NCBI GenBank assembly: GCA_002384855.1 | Contig: DGBP01000009.1 | Coordinates: 1-8,102 of the forward strand | Direction: 5' to 3' | Source of the DNA: Nocardioidaceae bacterium UBA4001 | GTDB taxonomy: Bacteria > Actinomycetota > Actinomycetes > Propionibacteriales > Nocardioidaceae | Length of the DNA: 8,102 bases | Shown: piece after piece, positions 1-5,013 of the stretch | How positions within the stretch are numbered: the first letter of the stretch is position 1 | Layout of the letters: the number at the start of each line of letters is the position of its first letter | Position numbers and translations under genes: made by a program | Notes under the pieces: generated by a model | Told to the model about the DNA's origin: nothing | The model's input: the letters and a program-made list of their open reading frames with translations, nothing else | Database searches by the model: none

Positions 1-1
1 G

Positions 2-850
2 CTGCCCGAGGGCGGCTACGTCAACCTCTTCGCCTCGAGCCGGCTCATCCCGGACGTCATCGCCGACCCGCGTGTGCAGGGGGTCTCGCTCACCGGGAGC
101 GAGGCCGCCGGTGCCTCCGTGGCCGAGGCCGCGGGCAAGCACCTCACCAAGTCGGTCCTGGAGCTCGGCGGCTCCGACGCGATGATCGTGCTCGACGCCG
201 CCGACGTCGACGCCATGGCGAAGACGGCCGCGCGGGCCCGGCTGTCCAACGCCGGTCAGGCGTGCAACTCGCCGAAGCGGATGTTCGTCGCGGACGAGAT
301 CCACGACGAGTTCGTCGAGGCGCTGACCCGCCACGTCGAGCAGACACCCGTGGGCGACCCGCTGGACCCGGCCACGCGGATGGGCCCGATGTCCTCCAGC
401 CAGGCCCGGGACGACCTCGACGAGCAGGTCCAGGACGCCGTCTCCAAGGGGGCGACGCTCCACACCGGCGGCCGGCCCCTCGACCGCGAGGGTGCCTTCT
501 ACGCCCCGACGGTCCTCACCGGCATCACTCCCGACATGCGCGCGTGGGACGAGGAGCTCTTCGGCCCGGTCGCGATGGTCTACCGGATGACCGACGTCGA
601 CGCCGCCCTCGAGCAGGCCAACGCCTCCGCCTTCGGCCTGTCCGGGTCGGTGTGGAGCGACGACCCGGACAGGGCCGCGGAGGTCGCCGCCCGGCTCGAC
701 GTCGGCATGGCCTACGTCAACGAGCACGGCACGACCATGCCGGGGCTGCCCTTCGGCGGGGTCAAGCGCTCCGGCTACGGCCGAGAGCTCGCCTCGGACG
801 GCATGAACGAGTTCGTCAACCGCAAGCTGGTGCGCGTGGCCGCGAGGTAG
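2..850 (+). CDS. Aldehyde dehydrogenase family protein, succinate-semialdehyde dehydrogenase-like (5'-truncated by window edge)
   Basis: The frame is open from base 2 to a TAG at 848-850, so 282 C-terminal residues of a protein normally about 450-490 aa long are present; the start lies outside. The family oxidises an aldehyde to the acid with NAD(P)+ in the cytosol. Visible motifs: the general-base Glu in ELGGS (codon 161-163), the nucleophilic Cys in NAGQACNSPKR (codon 263-265), the cofactor-contacting Glu in EELFGPV (around 551-556), and the C-terminal PFGGVKRSGYGRE signature. The N-terminal stretch LTGSEAAG matches the Rossmann-domain end of the family. The ELGGSD...NAGQxC...KR pattern followed by FGGVKRSG resembles the SSADH (GabD/YneI) branch. 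CNSPKR differs from the CIAAKR common in that branch, so the substrate is not fixed. The upstream partners are not visible. The next gene starts 101 bp downstream with its own ribosome binding site. Family certain, substrate inferred. Confidence 0.93.
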   Translation: MPEGGYVNLFASSRLIPDVIADPRVQGVSLTGSEAAGASVAEAAGKHLTKSVLELGGSDAMIVLDAADVDAMAKTAARARLSNAGQACNSPKRMFVADEIHDEFVEALTRHVEQTPVGDPLDPATRMGPMSSSQARDDLDEQVQDAVSKGATLHTGGRPLDREGAFYAPTVLTGITPDMRAWDEELFGPVAMVYRMTDVDAALEQANASAFGLSGSVWSDDPDRAAEVAARLDVGMAYVNEHGTTMPGLPFGGVKRSGYGRELASDGMNEFVNRKLVRVAAR

Positions 851-951
851 GCCCCGGGCGGTGACGAGGGACCAAGGGCCCTACAGCCGCCGCGCCAGCA
901 GGCGAAGACTGCACGACATCGCCGGCAACGGGTGACGAGGGAGGGCGTGCG
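851..951. other. Intergenic region with a 12-bp direct repeat
   Basis: This 101-bp gap separates the aldehyde dehydrogenase from the ABC operon. It carries two exact copies of GGTGACGAGGGA, at 860-871 and 931-942, 71 bp apart start to start. The second copy merges with the purine-rich ribosome binding site of the ATPase gene. I see no T-tailed hairpin and no convincing -35/-10 pair, so whether the operon has its own promoter here is unknown. Confidence 0.6.
937..945 (+). promoter_or_regulatory. Ribosome binding site of ABC ATPase gene
   Basis: GAGGGAGGG ends 6 bases before the ATG at 952, a canonical Shine-Dalgarno distance. This supports 952 as the start and contrasts with four other starts in the window that have no such site. 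Confidence 0.75.
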
Positions 952-1674
952 ATGGGTGACCCCGTGATCGACGTCAGCGCCCTGGTCAAGACCTTCGGCC
1001 ACGTCCGGGCGCTGGACGGCCTGGACCTCTCCGTCCGTCCCGGGGAGGTCCACGGGTTCCTGGGCCCCAACGGCGCTGGCAAGTCGACCGCCCTGCGGAT
1101 CGTGCTCGGTCTCATGCGCCCCACCGCAGGGAGCGCGCGGCTGTTCGGCAGGGATCCCTGGGCCGAGGCCCCGCAGCTGCACCGCCGGCTGGCCTACGTC
1201 CCGGGTGACGTCACGCTGTGGCCGAACCTCTCGGGTGGCGAGACGCTCGACCTGCTGCTGCGCATGCGCGGCGTGGACCCGGTGGCCAGTCGCAAGGACG
1301 AGCTGGTGGAGCGCTTCCGCCTGGACCTGCGCAAGCGGGGGCGGGCCTACTCGCGCGGCAACCGGCAGAAGGTCGTCCTCGTGGCGGCGCTGGCCGTCGA
1401 CACCGACCTGCTCGTGCTCGACGAGCCGACGAGCGGCCTCGACCCGCTCATGGAGCAGGTGTTCCGCGAGTGCCTGGCCGAGCACCGTACCCGTGGCGGC
1501 ACGGCACTGCTCTCCAGCCACGTGCTCAGCGAGGTGGAGCGCCTGGCCGACCGGGTCACGATCATCCGTGAGGGCCGCACGGTCGAGACCGGCACGCTCC
1601 CCTCGCTGCGACTGACCCAGCACGCCACGTCCGATGCGAGCCTCGAAGAGCTGTTCCTGGAGGTCTACCGATGA
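952..1674 (+). CDS. ABC transporter ATP-binding protein (exporter type)
   Basis: This 240-aa protein is a single nucleotide-binding domain that should dimerise and power the permease encoded next. Motifs in order: Walker A GPNGAGKST (residues 38-46); Q-loop region YVPGDVTLWP (82-91), where the usual Gln is Gly; signature YSRGNRQKV (133-141) in place of LSGGQ; Walker B plus catalytic Glu LLVLDEPTSGLD (153-164); and switch His in LLSSHVLSE (190). The C-terminal SLEELFLEVYR is typical of CcmA/DrrA-like ATPases that pair with ABC-2-type permeases. The SRGN signature and missing Q-loop Gln recur, as I recall, in actinobacterial exporters of this subgroup, so they do not suggest a dead enzyme. The stop overlaps the start of the permease gene (ATGA), so translation is probably coupled. 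The substrate cannot be read from sequence; multidrug or antibiotic export is the usual guess. Confidence 0.95.
   Translation: MGDPVIDVSALVKTFGHVRALDGLDLSVRPGEVHGFLGPNGAGKSTALRIVLGLMRPTAGSARLFGRDPWAEAPQLHRRLAYVPGDVTLWPNLSGGETLDLLLRMRGVDPVASRKDELVERFRLDLRKRGRAYSRGNRQKVVLVAALAVDTDLLVLDEPTSGLDPLMEQVFRECLAEHRTRGGTALLSSHVLSEVERLADRVTIIREGRTVETGTLPSLRLTQHATSDASLEELFLEVYR
1659..1663 (+). promoter_or_regulatory. Ribosome binding site of permease gene, inside the ATPase CDS
   Basis: GGAGG lies seven bases before the ATG at 1671, within the last codons of the ATPase gene. Together with the ATGA stop/start overlap it supports coupled translation at a fixed ratio. Confidence 0.75.
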
Positions 1675-3224
1675 GCACCCTGACGGGTGCTCCGCTGCTG
1701 CTGCGTCAGGCGGTGCGACGCGACCGGGTCCTCGTCCCGGGGTGGGTGGCCGTCCTGGTGGTCATGACCTACGCCTCGGCGAGTGCGACGACGGCGCTGT
1801 TCGGCTCGAGCGCGGAGCGCGTCCGTCTGGCCACCGAGATCAACGGCCAGCCCGGGCTGCTCGCGCTCTACGGACCGATCCTCGACCCCGACAGCGCGGG
1901 CGAGCTGGCGATGTCGAAGCTCACGGTCCTCTACGCCCTCTTCAGCGCCGGCCTCTACGTCGCGGTGGTGAGACGCCACACGCGTGTCGAGGAGGAGTCC
2001 GGTCGCGCCGAGCTCGTCGGCGGCACCGTCGTCGGGCGCGATGCCCCCTTGGCAGCGGCCGTGATGGAGTGCGCCGCCCTGGCGATCGGGCTGGGGTGCC
2101 TCCTGGCCCTCGCGGGCACGGCTGGCGGTCTGCCGTGGGCCGGCTCGGTGTGGTTCGGCGTCGTGTGGGCCGGTACCGGGGTCGTGGCGACGGGTGTCGC
2201 GGCTGTGGCCTGCCAGGTCTCGGCGAGCGCGCGCACCTGCTCGGCACTCGCCGCGGGCGCGCTCGCCGGTGCCTACACGGTGCGGGCGGTCGGTGACGCG
2301 GTCGAGGGTCTCGGCTGGCTGTCCTGGCTCTCGCCCCTCGGCTGGAACACGCAGCTACGCGCCTGGTCCGAGCCCCGCTGGTGGGTGGTCGCCCTCTACC
2401 TCGTCACCTCTGCCGCACTGGTCGCCGTGGCGCAGCTGATGCGCTCGCACCGTGACCTCGGCGCCGGCCTGGTCACCATGCGCCCCGGGCCCGCGCAGAG
2501 CCGGCTCGCCGGGCCGTGGGGACTGACCCTGCGGCTGCAGCGCACGTCCCTGCTCCTGTGGACCGTGGGTGTGGCAGCCATGGGACTGGCCTTCGGCGCC
2601 ATGGCCCCGGGTTTCGACGACCTGCTCGCCGGTTCCGGCGGCGAGGAGCTCATCGACCGGCTCGGCGGGTCCTTCATCGGCGCCCTGCTCTCGGTCACCG
2701 CCGTCCTCGTCACCCCCTTCGCGATCTCCGTCGTCGCCGCGGCACACCACGACCGGGTCGAAGGACGCACCGGGCTCGTGCTGGCCACGGCCGTCTCGCG
2801 AGCACGCTGGTTCGGTGCCATCGCGGGGGTCGCCCTGGCCGGCAGCGCGTTCCTGCTGATCGTCTGCGCGCTCGGTCTCTCGATCGGCTACGGGGCTGCC
2901 GGCGGTGGCGACGCGCCGTCTGCCATGACGGCTGCTCTCGGCTGGATCCCCGCAGTGGGCGTGGTCGGCGGGGTGGCCCTGCTCGGCCTCGCGGTCGGTC
3001 GGCCCTGGCTGGGGTGGGCCTTCTTCGTCCTGTCGCTCACGCTGACGCTCGTCGGGGAGCTGCTGGAGCTGCCGGTCTGGCTGCAGGACCTGTCGCCGTA
3101 CTCCGCGGTACCGATGTACCCGATCGAGCCGTGGCGGTGGCCCCCGCTGCTCGTCCTGACGGCGCTCGCCGCGCTCCTCGTGTCCCTCGCGTGGTTCGTC
3201 TTCCGCGCAGGGGACGTCGAGTAG
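1671..3224 (+). CDS. ABC transporter permease, two-half 'polyketide antibiotic exporter' type
   Basis: This 517-aa integral membrane protein is the channel partner of the preceding ATPase. Hydrophobic segments fall near residues 22-41, 84-101, 125-150, 158-180, 190-205 and 237-256, then 293-313, 335-357, 380-404, 424-443, 446-463 and 491-511, giving about 12 helices in two sets of six. Each half carries the same cytoplasmic-loop pattern: HTRVEEESGRAELVGGTVVGR (around 103-123) in the first and HDRVEGRTGLVLATAVSR (around 360-377) in the second, so the protein looks like an internal duplication. Length and loop motif match the tetronasin-resistance (TnrB3-like) permease family, which pairs with DrrA-type ATPases. 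The start is fixed by the ATGA overlap and an internal GGAGG. The TAG stop lies only 13 bp from the 3' end of a convergent tRNA-Val gene. Transported compound unknown; no biosynthetic genes are in view. Confidence 0.92.
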   Translation: MSTLTGAPLLLRQAVRRDRVLVPGWVAVLVVMTYASASATTALFGSSAERVRLATEINGQPGLLALYGPILDPDSAGELAMSKLTVLYALFSAGLYVAVVRRHTRVEEESGRAELVGGTVVGRDAPLAAAVMECAALAIGLGCLLALAGTAGGLPWAGSVWFGVVWAGTGVVATGVAAVACQVSASARTCSALAAGALAGAYTVRAVGDAVEGLGWLSWLSPLGWNTQLRAWSEPRWWVVALYLVTSAALVAVAQLMRSHRDLGAGLVTMRPGPAQSRLAGPWGLTLRLQRTSLLLWTVGVAAMGLAFGAMAPGFDDLLAGSGGEELIDRLGGSFIGALLSVTAVLVTPFAISVVAAAHHDRVEGRTGLVLATAVSRARWFGAIAGVALAGSAFLLIVCALGLSIGYGAAGGGDAPSAMTAALGWIPAVGVVGGVALLGLAVGRPWLGWAFFVLSLTLTLVGELLELPVWLQDLSPYSAVPMYPIEPWRWPPLLVLTALAALLVSLAWFVFRAGDVE

Positions 3225-3237
3225 TCACTGTGGTCGG

Positions 3238-3309
3238 TGGGCGATACTGGGTTTGAACCAGTGACCTCTTCCGTGTCAAGGAAGCGCGCTACCACTGCGC
3301 CAATCGCCC
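3238..3309 (-). tRNA. tRNA-Val (anticodon GAC), copy 1, no encoded CCA
   Basis: On the minus strand this folds as a full 72-nt cloverleaf. The acceptor GGGCGAT pairs with ATCGCCC (seven pairs), the D-stem is GCGC/GCGC, the anticodon stem is CTTCC/GGAAG with loop TTGACAC (GAC at 3275-3277), and the T-arm is ACTGG-TTCAAAC-CCAGT. The discriminator is A, and the next three bases are CCG, so CCA must be added after transcription. It is the last gene of a Gly-Cys-Val cluster. It differs from copy 2 only in the D-loop (AGTGGTA here, AGCGGTA there). Confidence 0.97.
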
Positions 3310-3314
3310 GGGTG

Positions 3315-3333
3315 CATGCAGGTGTCCTGCATG
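3315..3333 (-). other. Perfect hairpin in the tRNA-Cys/tRNA-Val spacer
   Basis: CATGCAGG (3315-3322) and CCTGCATG (3326-3333) pair perfectly around a 3-nt loop. It fills most of the 28-nt spacer between the two mature tRNAs. There is no T-run after it, so it is more likely a processing element or a spacer structure than a terminator. Confidence 0.6.
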
Positions 3334-3337
3334 GTCG

Positions 3338-3408
3338 AGGTGGAGACGGGATTTGAACCCGTGTAGACGGCTTTGCAGGCCGTTGCCTCGCCTCTCGGCC
3401 ACTCCACC
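3338..3408 (-). tRNA. tRNA-Cys (anticodon GCA), no encoded CCA
   Basis: This 71-nt cloverleaf on the minus strand has acceptor GGTGGAG/CTCCACC, a 3-bp D-stem GCC/GGC, anticodon stem ACGGC/GCCGT with loop CTGCAAA (GCA at 3374-3376), and T-arm ACGGG-TTCAAAT-CCCGT. The discriminator is U, the identity base for cysteine tRNAs. The next bases are CGA, so CCA is not encoded. It is the middle gene of the cluster. Bacteria usually have a single tRNA-Cys gene, so this copy may be essential. Confidence 0.97.
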
Positions 3409-3410
3409 AC

Positions 3411-3427
3411 GAAGGTGTCATACCTTC
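3411..3427 (-). other. Perfect hairpin in the tRNA-Gly/tRNA-Cys spacer
   Basis: GAAGGT (3411-3416) pairs with ACCTTC (3422-3427) around a 5-nt loop, taking up nearly all of the 21-nt spacer. It parallels the hairpin in the neighbouring spacer, with unrelated sequence. Confidence 0.5.
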
Positions 3428-3429
3428 CG

Positions 3430-3502
3430 AGCGGATGACCGGGTTCGAACCGGCGACCTCAACCTTGGCAAGGTTGCGCTCTACCAACTGAGCTACATCC
3501 GC
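3430..3502 (-). tRNA. tRNA-Gly (anticodon GCC), copy 1, no encoded CCA
   Basis: A 73-nt cloverleaf on the minus strand: acceptor GCGGATG/CATCCGC, D-stem GCTC/GAGC, anticodon stem CAACC/GGTTG with loop TTGCCAA (GCC at 3467-3469), T-arm GCCGG-TTCGAAC-CCGGT, discriminator U. The following bases are CGG, so CCA is not encoded. It is the first gene of the Gly-Cys-Val cluster and is identical over its mature length to copy 2. It reads GGC/GGU codons; GGC dominates in the genes here. Confidence 0.97.
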
Positions 3503-3797
3503 GCGGCCCCGAGCGTTGCTCACGCCGAGGGCACGAAGAGACATTAGCCCATCGACCGTCCAGTCTCCCAACCGAGCACGAGCGACCGCCATGAGGGTCG
3601 CCAGCGCGACCGGGCGCCGGTCGCCGGTGACCTGGCCGCCAGCGCACCGGCGGCACACCGACGGCCAGCAGCCGGCCCTTGATCAGCAGATCTCGCACGC
3701 GATCCGGGGTGGCGGCTGCGCGCAGGTGGTGCCTCAGCAGCCGCTCCTTCCAGCTGGTGCGACCGGGGCCACCCGCCGCCCGGCTCGCTCACCGGCG
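3503..3797. other. Intergenic region between UbiA gene and tRNA cluster; possible decayed reading frame
   Basis: This 295-bp stretch holds the tRNA promoter near its left end and no gene I can defend. It has two stem-loops: an 8-bp perfect stem with 3-nt loop (GCGACCGG 3606-3613 with CCGGTCGC 3617-3624), and an 8-bp inverted repeat with 17-nt loop (GCGGCTGC 3712-3719 with GCAGCCGC 3737-3744). Neither has a T-run. On the minus strand, codon-like composition moves through different frames after an ATG overlapping the UbiA stop (ATGA at 3801-3798). This hints at the remains of a coupled downstream gene, but no frame gives a recognisable protein. Confidence 0.4.
3541..3571 (-). promoter_or_regulatory. 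Candidate promoter of the Gly-Cys-Val tRNA cluster
   Basis: Read on the minus strand: TTGGGA (3566-3571), a 19-base spacer, then TAATGT (3541-3546), 38 bases before mature tRNA-Gly. The block TGGGCTAATnTC around the -10 box and its distance to tRNA-Gly (38 against 37 bases) recur in front of the other tRNA cluster. That makes it more credible than a lone hexamer match. The 19-base spacer is slightly long. Confidence 0.6.
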
Positions 3798-4604
3798 TCA
3801 TCTGGCGACCACGAGCAGCAGCACGTCGAGCACCGCGATCCCTATCGCCGCGCGGAACGGCGCCCGGCCGCTGCCGAACAGGGCGACACCAGCCAAGATG
3901 ACGACTGCGGCCACGACCAGCACCAGGACACCGGCGGGGACAGCACCCGCGCCCACCGCGATGACTGCGGTCGCCGCGGTCAGACTGCCCACCGCCAGCA
4001 GAGTGGCCGCTCGGGGCCCGATGCGGTGCGCGAGCCCGCGGACGCCGGTCGCCTCGTCGTCGACCAGGTCTGGCAGGACGTTGACCAGGTGGGCACCGAC
4101 CCCGAGGAGCGCGCCCGCGACGACGGTCGACCACTGCGGGAGTGTCGCGCCCGGCTCGACGAGCGCGACGAAGAGCGGCAGACCCCCGAAGGCGATGGCG
4201 TACGGGAGGAAGGACACCACTGTCGCCTTGACGCCCAGGTTGTACGACCATCCCGCCGCGACGCACACGAGGTGCACCATCCCCGCAACGATCCCGCAGG
4301 CCAGGGAGAGGACCACCGTGCCCACGAGCGCCGCGACGCAGGCGGCCCGGGTGGTCGACGTCGGGAGCTCGCCGGTCGCCAGCGGCTTGTCGACACGACC
4401 GACCGCGCGATCCCGGGGGGCGTCGATCAGGTCATTGCCCCAACCGATCGACAGCTGCCCGCTGAGCACGGCGGCCGTCACGAGGACCGCCCTCCCCGGA
4501 CCCGAGAGGGTCGCGAGGGCAAGTACCGCAGCCAGCACCGTCACCGCCGTCGTCGGCAGGGGGTGAGCCGCCCGGAGGAGTGCCGGGACCCGCGGGTCAG
4601 GCAT
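3798..4604 (-). CDS. UbiA-family membrane prenyltransferase
   Basis: This 268-aa polytopic protein has about eight or nine hydrophobic segments. UbiA enzymes move an isoprenoid chain from a prenyl diphosphate to an aromatic or lipid acceptor in the membrane, with Mg2+ held by two Asp-rich motifs. Both are visible: GNDLIDAPRD (residues 56-65, the NDxxDxxxD site) and DLVDDEATG (179-187), plus the conserved WSYNLGVK (119-126) after the first site. Length is near the family's usual 280-300 aa. An in-frame TAG lies 12 bases before ATG 4604, so translation cannot start further upstream. There is no clear Shine-Dalgarno, but TAGGGT lies six bases before the ATG. The gene sits alone between two tRNA clusters on the same strand, with a terminator upstream of it. 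No menaquinone, heme or carotenoid gene is nearby, so the acceptor is unknown. Confidence 0.9.
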   Translation of the reverse strand: MPDPRVPALLRAAHPLPTTAVTVLAAVLALATLSGPGRAVLVTAAVLSGQLSIGWGNDLIDAPRDRAVGRVDKPLATGELPTSTTRAACVAALVGTVVLSLACGIVAGMVHLVCVAAGWSYNLGVKATVVSFLPYAIAFGGLPLFVALVEPGATLPQWSTVVAGALLGVGAHLVNVLPDLVDDEATGVRGLAHRIGPRAATLLAVGSLTAATAVIAVGAGAVPAGVLVLVVAAVVILAGVALFGSGRAPFRAAIGIAVLDVLLLVVAR

Positions 4605-4610
4605 ACCGCG

Positions 4611-4616
4611 ACCCTA
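4611..4616 (-). promoter_or_regulatory. Candidate -10 box for leaderless UbiA transcript
   Basis: On the minus strand TAGGGT is followed by six bases and then ATG, which places the likely transcription start at or next to the A of the start codon. The same TAGGGT-6-ATG arrangement precedes aidB at 5002-5016. No -35 match was found. AGGG inside the hexamer could instead act as a weak ribosome binding site. Confidence 0.5.
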
Positions 4617-4691
4617 TCCCGGCACGGTTGGCCCGGGCGGCGCCGAGGCCAGCACCTCCGCGACGTGCCGATGCAGGCGCGTCACGCACGA

Positions 4692-4734
4692 GGAAGGCCC
4701 CTGACCCGGCGTCTCCGCGGGTCAGGGGCCTTTC
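4692..4734 (-). terminator. Strong stem-loop terminator after the Gly-Val tRNA cluster
   Basis: Fourteen perfect pairs join AAGGCCCCTGACCC (4694-4707) and GGGTCAGGGGCCTT (4719-4732) around an 11-nt loop, extendable by a G-U and a G-C pair. On the minus strand it starts a few bases after the encoded CCA of tRNA-Val copy 2 and is followed by CCTCG, so the T-run is short (TT plus pyrimidines). It should end tRNA transcription before the UbiA gene. The stem is near symmetric, so it could also stop plus-strand transcripts. Confidence 0.85.
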
Positions 4735-4738
4735 CTGC

Positions 4739-4813
4739 TGGTGGGCGATACTGGGTTTGAACCAGTGACCTCTTCCGTGTCAAGGAAGCGCGCTACCGCT
4801 GCGCCAATCGCCC
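4739..4813 (-). tRNA. tRNA-Val (anticodon GAC), copy 2, with encoded CCA
   Basis: The cloverleaf is the same as copy 1 (mature body 4742-4813, anticodon at 4779-4781), with one change in the D-loop. Here the discriminator A is followed directly by CCA (4741-4739), so the 3' end is encoded. One base (4814) separates its 5' end from the CCA of tRNA-Gly copy 2. The flanks are unlike those of copy 1. Confidence 0.97.
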
Positions 4814-4814
4814 G

Positions 4815-4890
4815 TGGAGCGGATGACCGGGTTCGAACCGGCGACCTCAACCTTGGCAAGGTTGCGCTCTACCAACTGAGCTACATCCGC
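4815..4890 (-). tRNA. tRNA-Gly (anticodon GCC), copy 2, with encoded CCA
   Basis: The mature body (4818-4890) is identical to copy 1, with the anticodon at 4855-4857 and discriminator U. CCA is encoded at 4817-4815. It is the first gene of the two-gene Gly-Val cluster, transcribed from a promoter about 37 bases upstream. Confidence 0.97.
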
Positions 4891-4927
4891 ACTCGCTGTC
4901 CCCGCACTGCGGTGACCGCGCTGAGCG

Positions 4928-4957
4928 AGATTAGCCCACAGTCTCACCAGAATCCAA
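4928..4957 (-). promoter_or_regulatory. Candidate promoter of the Gly-Val tRNA cluster
   Basis: On the minus strand TTGGAT (4952-4957), an 18-base spacer and TAATCT (4928-4933) form a good sigma-70-type promoter, 37 bases before mature tRNA-Gly. The surrounding block TGGGCTAATnTC is shared with the other tRNA cluster. A small hairpin (GCGGT-G-ACCGC, 4909-4919) lies in the short leader. Confidence 0.7.
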
Positions 4958-5001
4958 ACCGGGGGTGAACAGCCGCCCGGCAGGCCGCCCCATCGGGGTC
5001 G

Positions 5002-5007
5002 TAGGGT
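5002..5007 (+). promoter_or_regulatory. Candidate -10 box for leaderless aidB transcript
   Basis: TAGGGT is followed by six bases and the ATG at 5014, with no purine-rich ribosome binding site of its own. The TAG in the hexamer is in frame with the gene, so the start cannot be further upstream. A CCCC-ATC-GGGG inverted repeat (4988-4998) sits just before the box. No -35 match was seen. Confidence 0.5.
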
Positions 5008-5013
5008 GCCCGC

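Noticed and set aside
775..1623. Minus-strand open frame of about 282 codons opposite the ABC ATPase
   Set aside because: Shadow of the ATPase gene; no motif, and the plus strand has every ABC hallmark.
2888..3658. Minus-strand open frame of about 256 codons across the tRNA cluster
   Set aside because: It translates straight through three tRNA genes (the ADVAQLVERNLAKVEVAGSNP stretch is a typical false peptide from tRNA-Gly) and cannot be a real gene as a whole.
3712..3744. 8-bp inverted repeat downstream of UbiA as a terminator
   Set aside because: The loop is 17 nt and no T-run follows on either strand, so termination is not supported; kept only as a note within the intergenic entry.
3516..4760. 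Plus-strand open frame of about 414 codons opposite the UbiA gene
   Set aside because: The translation is Arg/Asp/His-rich and non-globular, and it runs through the terminator stem and into a tRNA gene. The minus strand encodes a clear UbiA protein.
3238..4890. Repeated blocks read as a CRISPR-like or mobile repeat array
   Set aside because: The repeats are exactly the tRNA-Gly and tRNA-Val genes. There are no regular spacers, integrase, transposase or target duplications.
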